Shown piece after piece: positions 33,209 to 40,721 of a DNA stretch of 64,000 bases; the first letter of the stretch is position 1, and each line of letters begins with the position of its first letter. The stretch lies in contig DKZG01000033.1 of the NCBI GenBank assembly GCA_002493595.1, positions 484-64,483 of the forward strand. The letters are read 5' to 3'. A program made the position numbers and the translations under genes. The DNA comes from Ruminococcaceae bacterium UBA7080 (GTDB lineage: Bacteria; Bacillota; Clostridia; Oscillospirales; Acutalibacteraceae). The notes beneath the pieces were generated by a model, which saw only the letters and a program-made list of their open reading frames with translations, was not told where the DNA came from and did no database searches.

Positions 33209-33305
33209 AGACTTGAAACGGGCCGCACCGTTTCATTTCGTGTCCTCCATAGTTTGTAATAACAGAGAGGGAAAGGCCGGATTAAATATCCGGCCTTCTT
33301 TCTTT
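33209..33305 (+). ncRNA. Candidate free-standing small RNA, about 97 nt
   Basis: Between a perfect promoter and a strong terminator there is no start codon with a ribosome site. The RNA would have a 5' hairpin GAAACGG/CCGTTTC (33215-33234), a middle section with CCTCC (33244-33248), which can pair with GAGGG (33267-33271) or with Shine-Dalgarno sequences, and a terminator AAGGCCGGAT/ATCCGGCCTT (33273-33297) followed by CTTTCTTTG. It does not match a riboswitch, 6S, SRP or tmRNA pattern known to me. alr downstream has its own promoter, so a leader role is less likely. Confidence 0.6.
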
Positions 33306-33355
33306 GTTTGTTTAATTGGGATATGATTTTTTATTTATCTTAGAACAAATTTAAC

Positions 33356-33384
33356 TTTACTTTTATTTATATCAGTATTAAAAT
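33356..33384 (+). promoter_or_regulatory. alr promoter
   Basis: TTTACT (33356-33361), a 17-bp spacer and TAAAAT (33379-33384) lie 35 bp before the alr start. Confidence 0.5.
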
Positions 33385-33419
33385 ATATGTTACTGAATAA
33401 AATTAACAGGGGCATGAAA

Positions 33420-34574
33420 ATGTATCATAGAACATATGCAAAAATAGATTTGGATGCTATTGAATATAACATTAATAATGTAATAAAGAAGCTTGGCTCG
33501 AAAACCAAACTGCTTGCTGTTATTAAGGCAGATGCTTACGGTCACGGTGCTGTTGAGGTTGGGCGCTTTTTGGAAGATAAATGCGATTTTTTCGGTGTGG
33601 CATGCGTGGATGAGGCGATGGAGCTAATAAGGGCCGGAATAAAGACCTCTATTCTGGTGCTTGGTTATGTCTCTCCGTCTCAATATGATACGGTTGTAGA
33701 AAATGATATTGTTATACCTGTTTTCTCCTATGAGTCAGCCAAGGCCCTTTCGGATGAGGCTGTAAGGCAAAATAAAAATGCAAATTTTCACTTTTGTGTG
33801 GATACGGGCATGAGCCGGATAGGCTTTCAGCCTAATGAGGAGAGTGCTGATATCTGCGAAGCAATTACCCGTTTGCCAAATATAACTGCCCAGGGTATTT
33901 TTTCACATTTTGCAACGGCTGATGAAAAGGATTTAACCAAAACACTCAGACAGCAGGATTTATTTAAACAGTTTACTTCAATGCTTGCGTACAGGGGTGT
34001 TCATATCCCGATTCAGCATATGAATAATTCAGCAGGCATTATGGTTCTGGATGATAAATTTGATATGGTGCGCTCAGGTATAGTTACCTATGGTCTCTAC
34101 CCGTCTGATGATGTGGATAAGGCATTGCTTGATATAAAGCCTGCACTTGAATGGAAAACAAATATCAGTCATATAAAAACGCTGCCGGCAGGTCGTGAAA
34201 TATCTTATGGCGGAACATATGTAACCGATAAAGAAACGGTTGTTGCTACAGTGCCTGTGGGCTATGCAGATGGATATCCGCGTTGTCTTTCAAATCTAGG
34301 CAGAGTGATTGTTAACGGCAAATACGCCAAAATAATCGGCAGGGTATGTATGGATCAGTTTATGATTGATATAACGGATATTCCCAATGTGAAGCTTGAG
34401 AATGAGGTGACGCTTATTGGCCGAGATGCAGATGCTGTTTTAACAATGGAGGAGGTTTCGGGACTTGCACATTCTTTTAACTATGAGCTTACCTGTCGGA
34501 TTTCCAGGCGTGTGCCGCGTGTATATATCAGAAACGGCAGAGAGATAAAAACAGAAAGCTATCTGGAGTATTAA
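33420..34574 (+). CDS. alr: Alanine racemase
   Basis: This PLP enzyme makes D-alanine for peptidoglycan. The 384-residue protein has the PLP Lys in AVIKADAYGHGA near residue 38, the catalytic Tyr region in GREISYGGTY near residue 263, and CMDQFMIDIT near residue 308. ATG 33420 has AGGGG at a good distance. The in-frame ATG at 33414 is too close to that site, and the upstream ATG at 33387 has none. The end of the gene is followed by the arm of a stem-loop that has been split by an IS element. Confidence 0.95.
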   Translation: MYHRTYAKIDLDAIEYNINNVIKKLGSKTKLLAVIKADAYGHGAVEVGRFLEDKCDFFGVACVDEAMELIRAGIKTSILVLGYVSPSQYDTVVENDIVIPVFSYESAKALSDEAVRQNKNANFHFCVDTGMSRIGFQPNEESADICEAITRLPNITAQGIFSHFATADEKDLTKTLRQQDLFKQFTSMLAYRGVHIPIQHMNNSAGIMVLDDKFDMVRSGIVTYGLYPSDDVDKALLDIKPALEWKTNISHIKTLPAGREISYGGTYVTDKETVVATVPVGYADGYPRCLSNLGRVIVNGKYAKIIGRVCMDQFMIDITDIPNVKLENEVTLIGRDADAVLTMEEVSGLAHSFNYELTCRISRRVPRVYIRNGREIKTESYLEY

Positions 34575-34610
34575 GATATTATCTACATAAAAAACAACCA
34601 ATAATCTAAA

Positions 34611-35111
34611 TGATATGCACCCCAAAAGTCAGACACTTTAGGAGGTGCATATTTTTATGGAAAAAACAGGAAGTAAAGGAAGAGCGCCAAAACTTGATAA
34701 GCAAACGGAAGAAGATTTAATAGCAGCAAATCAGAGAAATGCTGAATGGCTTATTTGTCAAGCTGCCTGATGATGTGACACCAATAATCCATTCAGACCG
34801 GGGCTGGCAGTATCAGCACGCAGAATATCAAAGACTGTTATTCGAACCCAATATCAAACAAAGCATGTCAAGGAAAGGTAATTGTATGGATAACGGTGCA
34901 ATGGAAAACTTTTTTCAGCAGCCTTAAAGACGAAATGTTTTACGGCGAAAAGTTTGAGACAGTTGATGAATTTATCAACTGTCTCAAGGAATACATTCAT
35001 TACTACAACAATGAAAGGATTGTTTCTAAATTGAAAATGAGCCCGGTTAAATTCCGAACTCATTCTCTTACATGTTAATATTTTTTTGTTTATGCTTTTG
35101 GGTTAACTACA
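34611..35111 (+). mobile_element. Decayed IS3-family (IS150-like) insertion sequence, about 500 bp
   Basis: The left end TGATATGCACCCCAAAAG and the inverted right end TGTAGTTAACCCAAAAG are related terminal repeats beginning TG/ending CA. The element is far shorter than an intact member (about 1.2-1.5 kb), because most of the transposase is deleted. No clear 3-4 bp target duplication remains. Boundaries are approximate. Confidence 0.75.
34657..35078 (+). pseudogene. Transposase remnant (IS3-family OrfB, DDE integrase), deleted and frameshifted
   Basis: A start with AGGAGG opens a 37-residue frame (MEKTGSKGRAPKL...) that ends at a stop. A second frame then resumes at the C-terminal catalytic part: PIIHSDRGWQYQ holds the second catalytic Asp, and SRKGNCMDNGAMENFF the region with the third acidic residue. 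A further frameshift near 34912 moves the reading to SLKDEMFYGEKF...YYNNERIVSKLKMSPVKFR. The central part with the first Asp is missing. It cannot encode an active enzyme. Confidence 0.88.
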
Positions 35112-35138
35112 TTTTGCTTATTGGTTGTTTTTTATTAT

Positions 35139-36587
35139 TTATTGTTCGTTTTTGGAAGTGCTTTCGGTTTGAGAGGTGTTCTTATCTGTTCCGCCATTAT
35201 TAGAAGAGCCGTAGCCGATCCATGTAGTGCCGGGATTAAGATTAACCTTTTTGCCGTTTGAATCTTTAATAACAAGCAAACCGTTTTCAACTGTCCAGGT
35301 GATTTCTGTTATTGTGCCGAGGCTGGCAAGCTTTCCCTTACCACCTGAAAGCTTGTAATCACAATAGATTTCAGCTCTGCCGGAACCTTTGTAATTGTTT
35401 TTTGCAATATAGGCGGTTTCGTCATACAGCATTAACAAATTTTTTCTGCTTACATCCGTAAGATAATCATTACAATGATACATTTTGTCTGTTTCGCTGT
35501 AGGTCCAATCTCTTGTTTTTGTTCTGGAGGAGAAAGTAAAACCGAGCTCTGTACAAGCCGAAGTGCCGACTGGCTTTTCCTTTTCATTAAATGAGAACTG
35601 CGTGTATTTGTTTTTGTCGGCATCTGTTCTGAATTCAGCCTTTTCTATAGCCTTGGCAAGCTTATCACCATAAAGCACGCCGGTGTGTTCAGAGGATACA
35701 GCTCTTGATTTATCCCTGCCGAAAAGTCCGATGCCGTCGCTGTAGGTCATTTGGTTTATATGATCAACATTGTCGTTTTTGAAGACGGAGTCAGCACCTA
35801 TATAGCCGCCTCTGCTTGAACTCTGGCCCCAATGGATGAAGATGGAGTCAAAAAGTTCTGAAAATTTAATATAAGGCGGGCGTGCACTTCTCATAGGTCC
35901 GATTTGAGAGGGAAGAGCAGTATAGTCTGCATAAAACCAAAGCATTCTTGTTTCTCCGCCTTCAACCTCGCCTTCAAGAATAATATCTGCAGCGTTTTTA
36001 CTGTCGTCAATACCCCATTGAGGTCTTGCAGCATAAGCATTCTCAACAACGCAGGCAACGGGTCGCTTACCTATTGCGCTTTCGTTGTAATCAGCCTCAC
36101 CGGTGAGGGGATTGACGATTTTAACAACAGGCTGCGTTGTGGTAACAGGTGCTTTTGTAGTTGGTTCAGGTTCCTTTTCTTTGTTTTTTGATAAGGCAAA
36201 GAACACACCTGCAGCAATTGCAGCGACAAGCACAACAGCAACAACGGCGATTATAATTTTCTTTTTGCCATCTTTTGTGCTTTGGCTGTTTGAACTATCT
36301 GTATAAATTTCATTTGGATAAAATGAATCATCCTTTTTTACAACGGGATCACTGATGATTTTGAATCCGCTGTTATTATTCTCAACTCGGTGTTGTTTGT
36401 TTTCATGATCAAAGTTTATATTGAAAACCTGTTCGTTTTTGCCGCCGGAAGTGGCTTTATCCACCGGCGGAGTGAAGGAGTAAAAGAAATCATCAGCCTT
36501 TCTTTCAGCCTTTTTTTGATTTGACTGCGGTTCCTTTTTACTTCTGAGTTCATTTAATATATCATCAATTTCATTTTGTTTTGACAT
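35139..36587 (-). CDS. YerB-like DUF3048 membrane protein
   Basis: This is a 482-residue protein. A 110-residue charged cytosolic N-terminus precedes a transmembrane helix (about 111-132) and a Thr/Pro linker. The extracellular DUF3048 domain begins LTGEADYNESAIGKRPVACVVENAYAARPQWGIDDA-like and continues GGETRMLWFYADY...IGPMRSARPPYI. In Bacillus YerB is a lipoprotein of unknown role; here anchoring is by a helix. The N-terminus NEIDDILNELRSKKE matches the start of the sortase-like protein at 26319. The gene is transcribed towards alr. Confidence 0.9.
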   Translation of the reverse strand: MSKQNEIDDILNELRSKKEPQSNQKKAERKADDFFYSFTPPVDKATSGGKNEQVFNINFDHENKQHRVENNNSGFKIISDPVVKKDDSFYPNEIYTDSSNSQSTKDGKKKIIIAVVAVVLVAAIAAGVFFALSKNKEKEPEPTTKAPVTTTQPVVKIVNPLTGEADYNESAIGKRPVACVVENAYAARPQWGIDDSKNAADIILEGEVEGGETRMLWFYADYTALPSQIGPMRSARPPYIKFSELFDSIFIHWGQSSSRGGYIGADSVFKNDNVDHINQMTYSDGIGLFGRDKSRAVSSEHTGVLYGDKLAKAIEKAEFRTDADKNKYTQFSFNEKEKPVGTSACTELGFTFSSRTKTRDWTYSETDKMYHCNDYLTDVSRKNLLMLYDETAYIAKNNYKGSGRAEIYCDYKLSGGKGKLASLGTITEITWTVENGLLVIKDSNGKKVNLNPGTTWIGYGSSNNGGTDKNTSQTESTSKNEQ

Positions 36588-36667
36588 AATTATTCTCCTC
36601 CCGATTTTATATATTGTATCATATATTGCTTATTATTTCATCATATTTTTAAAAATTTTAAATATTA

Positions 36668-36696
36668 TTGATTTAAAGCATAGTATGTAGTAAAAT
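36668..36696 (+). promoter_or_regulatory. Promoter of the MreB-like gene
   Basis: TTGATT (36668-36673), a 17-bp spacer and TAAAAT (36691-36696) lie 33 bp before the start. Confidence 0.55.
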
Positions 36697-36729
36697 AATA
36701 AAATATAAAAACTGTTTCGAGGTGACAAA

Positions 36730-37353
36730 ATGGCTAAAACAGTCCCTATGATAATAACGAATAACAGTATTCTGGTGATGGATAAAGCCTGTGAGCAGTT
36801 TAAGACTTTTAATATGCCGTCACTTAATCCTTCTCCCAATATTCCTTTTTATCATGAATTTGCCGAGAAAATTGCAGAGGGTCAATACTATTTTAAAGAG
36901 TTTATGAAAGGGATATATGGTAAAAAGCTTAGTAAATATATACTTGCTATTATTGTTCCTGATGATACCAGTAAGCTGGAATCTATTTTTATAAATGAAT
37001 TTTTTGTTAATTCCGGTGCATGCAAGGCAGTGGCACAGATGCCGATGGCACTGGCTCTTTCAAAAGAGGAAGTCAGATATATTTCTGTTTCAAAGTCACA
37101 GAGAAATGTTATTCTTGAATATGTCAGAAATAATGAAACAGTTGTAAAAAGGCTTTATGATATTCATACCTGTGATGCGTCACAGGTTATGGCAGACTGT
37201 GAAAAGCTTCATATTGATATCGAGTATAATGATGTTCCTGTTTTTGTAAATAATTTTAACATGAATATGGACGAGTTTATCGAAATGGGTGAGCTTATAA
37301 GTCCTAAGCAGTTTATGGAAAAAATATCAAATATTGATGTTGAAAAATTATAA
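36730..37353 (+). CDS. Unknown protein, possibly a truncated, diverged MreB/actin-like fold
   Basis: This is a 207-residue soluble protein that I do not firmly recognise. One part recalls MreB: FMKGIYGKKLSKYILAIIVPDDTSKLESIFINEFFVNSGACKAVAQMPMALAL lines up with the MreB stretch 'kPrvvicVPsg.teveKrai.eaa..aGar.v.lieePmaAAiG'. The N-terminal MIITNNSILVMDK could be the remains of the phosphate-1 strand pair. The second half of the actin fold is absent, and the nucleotide-binding Asp and Gly residues are mostly gone, so ATPase activity is unlikely. It has a GAGGTG site and is followed 44 bp later by a 58-residue gene. Confidence 0.55.
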   Translation: MAKTVPMIITNNSILVMDKACEQFKTFNMPSLNPSPNIPFYHEFAEKIAEGQYYFKEFMKGIYGKKLSKYILAIIVPDDTSKLESIFINEFFVNSGACKAVAQMPMALALSKEEVRYISVSKSQRNVILEYVRNNETVVKRLYDIHTCDASQVMADCEKLHIDIEYNDVPVFVNNFNMNMDEFIEMGELISPKQFMEKISNIDVEKL

Positions 37354-37397
37354 ATAAAAAATCTTGCTCCTGTATAAAATATATAGGGGTGATTTTT

Positions 37398-37574
37398 ATG
37401 AAGAAAAAGGATAATAGAAAAAATGAAAATAAAAAGCCTATTATTGATTTAACATCTTATCTCAGTCCGGATATGGTTAATTGTGATGTGGATGGCAGCT
37501 ATACCGGTATTCCGGCTGATATGTACTATAATGATGAGCTTGAGCAGCCGGTTCAGGATGCAGATGATTTATAA
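37398..37574 (+). CDS. Small protein ending in DADDL, 58 residues
   Basis: A Lys/Asn-rich basic start (MKKKDNRKNENKKP) is followed by IDLTSYLSPDMVNCDVDGSYTGIPADMYY and an acidic end VQDADDL. I recall similar short proteins with SYTG and a DADDL terminus in Oscillospirales genomes, function unknown. TAGGGGTGA precedes ATG 37398; an in-frame GTG at 37389 overlaps that site. A terminator follows directly. Confidence 0.75.
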   Translation: MKKKDNRKNENKKPIIDLTSYLSPDMVNCDVDGSYTGIPADMYYNDELEQPVQDADDL

Positions 37575-37581
37575 TTTAGCT

Positions 37582-37628
37582 AAACAGGCACTATGTGATT
37601 TGTTATTTCACATAGTGCCTGTTTTTAT
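37582..37628. terminator. Terminator between convergent genes
   Basis: AAACAGGCACTATGTGA (37582-37598) and its exact complement (37608-37624) form a 17-bp stem with an A-run before and T-run after. It serves the 58-residue gene and the minus-strand regulator. Confidence 0.92.
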
Positions 37629-38209
37629 TTTTTTCGTTTTGCCGTGATGATATAAAACAGAGGGATTGTTAAAAATACAATCCACATAGGATGCCACAAA
37701 TGGAAGAAAATACCGCATATCAGATAGATAATAACCATCAGTACAGGATAGCAAAAGATAATCGGTTTTTTCTTTTCATATGCAAGAATAGCAGTATAGA
37801 ATAAAGGTATTGTTAAAAAGACTAACCAGCCTGTTGCCCAGCCCTTTGCATGAAAGAGAATTCCGATTACAGCATATGCAATTATCATGATTATGGGATA
37901 TGATATAAAAAACCATCCGCGTCTTTTTTTATTTTTGTTTTCGGAATTTTTATTCTCTTTTTGGTCGTTTATTACGCGAACAGATGACATGCTGTTTTCT
38001 TGATCGGCTTCACCTTTAACCAGTGAGTCAACAGATACATCGTAAAGCTTGGCCAGTTTTGCAAAATTTTCAATATCCGGGGTGGATGTGCCCTGTTCCC
38101 ATTTCGATATGGATTGACGTGAGAGATTGAGCTTTTCCGCTAATTGCTCCTGACTGAGCTTGCTTTGAGTTCTGAGTTTTTTTAAGTATTCACCTTGCTT
38201 GATTGACAT
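37625..38209 (-). CDS. XRE-family regulator with C-terminal membrane segments
   Basis: This is a 194-residue protein. Residues 1-60 are a Cro/C1-type helix-turn-helix (LSQEQLAEKLNLSRQSISKWEQGTSTPDIENFAKLAKLYDVSVD). Residues about 110-190 hold three or four transmembrane segments (FISYPIIMIIAYAVIGILF, WLVFLTIPLFYTAILA and so on). Membrane-bound XRE regulators of this type occur in Firmicutes and may sense a membrane condition. ATG 38209 follows AGAGGTG; the longer reading from 38266 would overlap the promoter. Target genes are unknown. Confidence 0.87.
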   Translation of the reverse strand: MSIKQGEYLKKLRTQSKLSQEQLAEKLNLSRQSISKWEQGTSTPDIENFAKLAKLYDVSVDSLVKGEADQENSMSSVRVINDQKENKNSENKNKKRRGWFFISYPIIMIIAYAVIGILFHAKGWATGWLVFLTIPLFYTAILAYEKKKPIIFCYPVLMVIIYLICGIFFHLWHPMWIVFLTIPLFYIITAKRKK

Positions 38210-38237
38210 GTTGCACCTCTGAAATATCTTTGCAGAT

Positions 38238-38266
38238 ATAATATCACAACATGAACATAAAAACAA
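38238..38266 (-). promoter_or_regulatory. Promoter of the XRE regulator
   Basis: On the minus strand TTGTTT (38261-38266) and TATTAT (38238-38243) are 17 bp apart. Confidence 0.5.
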
Positions 38267-38270
38267 GAAT

Positions 38271-38296
38271 CCCCTGCGATAAATTTATCACAGGGG
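38271..38296 (-). terminator. Terminator after the malic enzyme gene
   Basis: CCCCTGTGATAAA pairs with TTTATCGCAGGGG (one mismatch). On the minus strand ATTCTTGTTTTT follows. Confidence 0.7.
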
Positions 38297-38327
38297 GGTA
38301 AGTATATTCTATATTGAATAGAAACAG

Positions 38328-39500
38328 TTATATACGTGCCACGCCGTCTTGAACTGCAGCATCGGCAACCGCTTTTGCAACGGTATCCTTAATTCTTTCA
38401 TCAAATGCGTATGGAAGAATATAATCCGGTGTGAGCTTATCCTCGTCAACAAGCGAAGCAATTGCATAAGCAGCAGCAATTTTCATATTCTCGGTGATTG
38501 CACTTGCTCTTACATCAAGGGCACCGCGGAAAATACCCGGAAAAGCAACAACATTATTAATCTGATTAGGAAAGTCGGAACGCCCTGTACCGACGATTTT
38601 TGCACCGGCAGCTTTAGCTTCATCCGGCATAATTTCGGGTGTAGGATTAGCCATAGCGAGGACAATTGGGTCGGCGTTCATTGTTTTAATCATATCCTGT
38701 GTAAGTACTCCCGGAGCTGAAACACCGATAAAGATATCTGTGCTTTTAACAGCTTCAGCCAGTGAACCTTTTGTCATTTCTCTGTTTGTTACTTTGGCAA
38801 TATCTTTTTTTGATGCGTTAAGATTTTCACGTCCTTCATAGATTGCACCTGTTCTGTCACAGAGAATGACATCACGAAGACCGAGTGACATAAGCAGCTT
38901 TGCAATAGCAATACCTGCAGCACCTGATCCGTTTATAACAGCTTTGCAATCTGAAAGGGCCTTTCCTGTAAGTTTAGTAGCGTTAATAAGTGCTGCTGAG
39001 ACAACAACTGCTGTACCATGCTGATCGTCGTGGAAGATAGGAATATCGCATTTTTCCTTAAGCTTTTCCTCAATCTCAAAACAGCGCGGTGCAGCAATAT
39101 CCTCAAGATTAATGCCGCCGAAAGAACCGCTTATGTTGTAAACTGTTTCAACAAATTCATCAACATTCTTTGTACGAACGCAAAGCGGGAATGCGTCAAC
39201 ATCACCGAATTCCTTGAAAAGTACGCATTTGCCTTCCATAACAGGCATACCTGCCTCAGGTCCGATATCTCCCAGACCGAGTACGGCTGTACCATCGGTG
39301 ATAACAGCAACCATGTTCCAGCGGCGTGTAAGCTCCCAGCTCTTTTTATAATCATCCTGAATAGCCAGGCATGGTTCTGCAACGCCGGGCGTGTATGCAA
39401 GTGAAAGTGCATCCTTGTCATTAACCTTGGCTCTTGCTGTTACTTCCAGCTTGCCCTTCCATTCACCGTGTAATTTAAGTGATTCTTTACGATAATCCAT
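38328..39500 (-). CDS. Malic enzyme (NAD(P)-dependent malate decarboxylating dehydrogenase)
   Basis: It oxidatively decarboxylates malate to pyruvate. The 390-residue length is the short bacterial form without a phosphotransacetylase tail. Visible motifs are SLAYTPGVAEPC near residue 33, the catalytic Lys region VMEGKCVLFKEFGDVDAFPLC near 90, metal-binding IFHDDQHGTAVV near 148 and the nucleotide fold NGSGAAGIAIAKLL near 190. GGAG precedes the ATG. It lies 36 bp after an Ldh2-type dehydrogenase and is the last gene of a glycerol kinase-dehydrogenase-malic enzyme series. Confidence 0.95.
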   Translation of the reverse strand: MDYRKESLKLHGEWKGKLEVTARAKVNDKDALSLAYTPGVAEPCLAIQDDYKKSWELTRRWNMVAVITDGTAVLGLGDIGPEAGMPVMEGKCVLFKEFGDVDAFPLCVRTKNVDEFVETVYNISGSFGGINLEDIAAPRCFEIEEKLKEKCDIPIFHDDQHGTAVVVSAALINATKLTGKALSDCKAVINGSGAAGIAIAKLLMSLGLRDVILCDRTGAIYEGRENLNASKKDIAKVTNREMTKGSLAEAVKSTDIFIGVSAPGVLTQDMIKTMNADPIVLAMANPTPEIMPDEAKAAGAKIVGTGRSDFPNQINNVVAFPGIFRGALDVRASAITENMKIAAAYAIASLVDEDKLTPDYILPYAFDERIKDTVAKAVADAAVQDGVARI

Positions 39501-39536
39501 TGTTATTCTCCTAAATGCTTATTTCATAAAATTTAA

Positions 39537-40697
39537 TCAATCTCTCTCGATATGAGCCTTGATATTCTTTTCAGGGTAAGGTACATAATTTTCTTCCCAT
39601 GGGAAAGTGTAATCAAGTCCCAGTTCGTCACGCACCGCATTGATTTCATTTTGTACAGATTCATTGATAGGAACGCCGCTGTCCTTTCTGCTGAGCCAGA
39701 TTTCATATTCTTTTTCCCCTGCAGTGTAAATTCTGTCAGCGCCCGGTGCTTTTTTTGAAGCACGCATTGAGCGAAGGATTTCGCCTGCTTTGCTTCTTAC
39801 AAGTTCTTCACCAAGGAAATGATTTGTATCAATTGCAATAAAGAAATGACCGAGATGATAAGGTCTGATATTGCCGTTTTCATCCTTGCCGTCAAGATCC
39901 TTGCCATAGCTGCCATCCTGCAAAATGGCTGACAAAAGCTCAATGATCATTGCATATCCATAACCTTTGTAGCCTCCGAGTGCTTCGCCGATACCGCCGA
40001 GTGTTGTAAGTGCGGCTGAACCTTCACGAATTCTTTTAAGTGCAACACCGGCATCACCCTCAACAGCTTCTCCGTCTGTGCCGATTATTGTGCCGGGATG
40101 AACATCTTCGTCGATTCTGGCATAATACTCGATTTTACCATTTTGCGTAATTGATGTTGCACAGTCAATGATAAAATCAAATTTTTCATCTGATGGAATA
40201 CCCACTGTAAGCGGATTTGTGCCAAACATACCCTCAACGCCGAAGGTTGGAGCAACAGATGGTCTTGCATTTGTGCCTGTAATGCAGATACAGCCCTGTT
40301 CAGTGGCCTGTGTTGCATAGTAGCCTGCAATACCGTAATGACAGCTGTTTCTTACAGCAACCATGCCGAGACCGTATTTTTTTGCTTTGTCAATAGCCAT
40401 CTGCATGGATTTGTAGCCGATTACCTGGCCCATACCGTTATGACCGTCAACAACTGCGGTAGTCTCTGTTTCCTTGATAATTTCGAATTCGGTTTCAGGA
40501 TTTTGAATTCCCGCCTTTATTCTGTCAAGATATATTGGCTTAAATCTGTTGCAGCCGTGACTTTCGATGCCGCGCTTATCCGACTCAAGCAACACATCGG
40601 TACAAATTTCTGCATCCTCTCTCGGTATACCATAGCCGACAAATGCATCTGTGACAAAGTCGGTAATCAAGCTCCATGGACATATTACCTTACCCAT
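39537..40697 (-). CDS. Ldh2-family malate/L-lactate-type dehydrogenase
   Basis: This is an NAD(P)-dependent 2-hydroxyacid dehydrogenase of the LDH2/MDHG2 fold, 386 residues. Marks include GIESHGCNRF near residue 57, VRNSCHYGIAGYYA (catalytic His) near 118 and GTNPLTVGIP near 160. Family members act on malate, lactate, sulfolactate or ureidoglycolate; the adjacent malic enzyme makes malate plausible. The C-terminal 50 residues (EEN...HIERD) are longer than in the basic fold. It lies 24 bp after glpK with a GGAGA site. Confidence 0.88.
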   Translation of the reverse strand: MGKVICPWSLITDFVTDAFVGYGIPREDAEICTDVLLESDKRGIESHGCNRFKPIYLDRIKAGIQNPETEFEIIKETETTAVVDGHNGMGQVIGYKSMQMAIDKAKKYGLGMVAVRNSCHYGIAGYYATQATEQGCICITGTNARPSVAPTFGVEGMFGTNPLTVGIPSDEKFDFIIDCATSITQNGKIEYYARIDEDVHPGTIIGTDGEAVEGDAGVALKRIREGSAALTTLGGIGEALGGYKGYGYAMIIELLSAILQDGSYGKDLDGKDENGNIRPYHLGHFFIAIDTNHFLGEELVRSKAGEILRSMRASKKAPGADRIYTAGEKEYEIWLSRKDSGVPINESVQNEINAVRDELGLDYTFPWEENYVPYPEKNIKAHIERD

Positions 40698-40721
40698 AAA
40701 TATAGTCTCCTTTAAATTATA

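Larger units (their letters stand above)
34589..35133. repeat. 16-bp inverted repeat split by an IS remnant (old terminator)
   Basis: AAAAAACAACCAATAA (34589-34604) and TTATTGGTTGTTTTTT (35118-35133) are exact complements, with the IS remnant between them. Without the insertion they would form a hairpin with a short loop and a T-tail just after alr and facing the convergent YerB gene. This is a likely former bidirectional terminator. Confidence 0.75.

Noticed and set aside
33209..33420. Riboswitch controlling alr
   Set aside because: The structure matches no known class, and a separate promoter for alr is present after the terminator.
34739..35078. Intact transposase genes in two frames
   Set aside because: They are pieces of one IS3-type OrfB separated by a frameshift and missing the central catalytic part.
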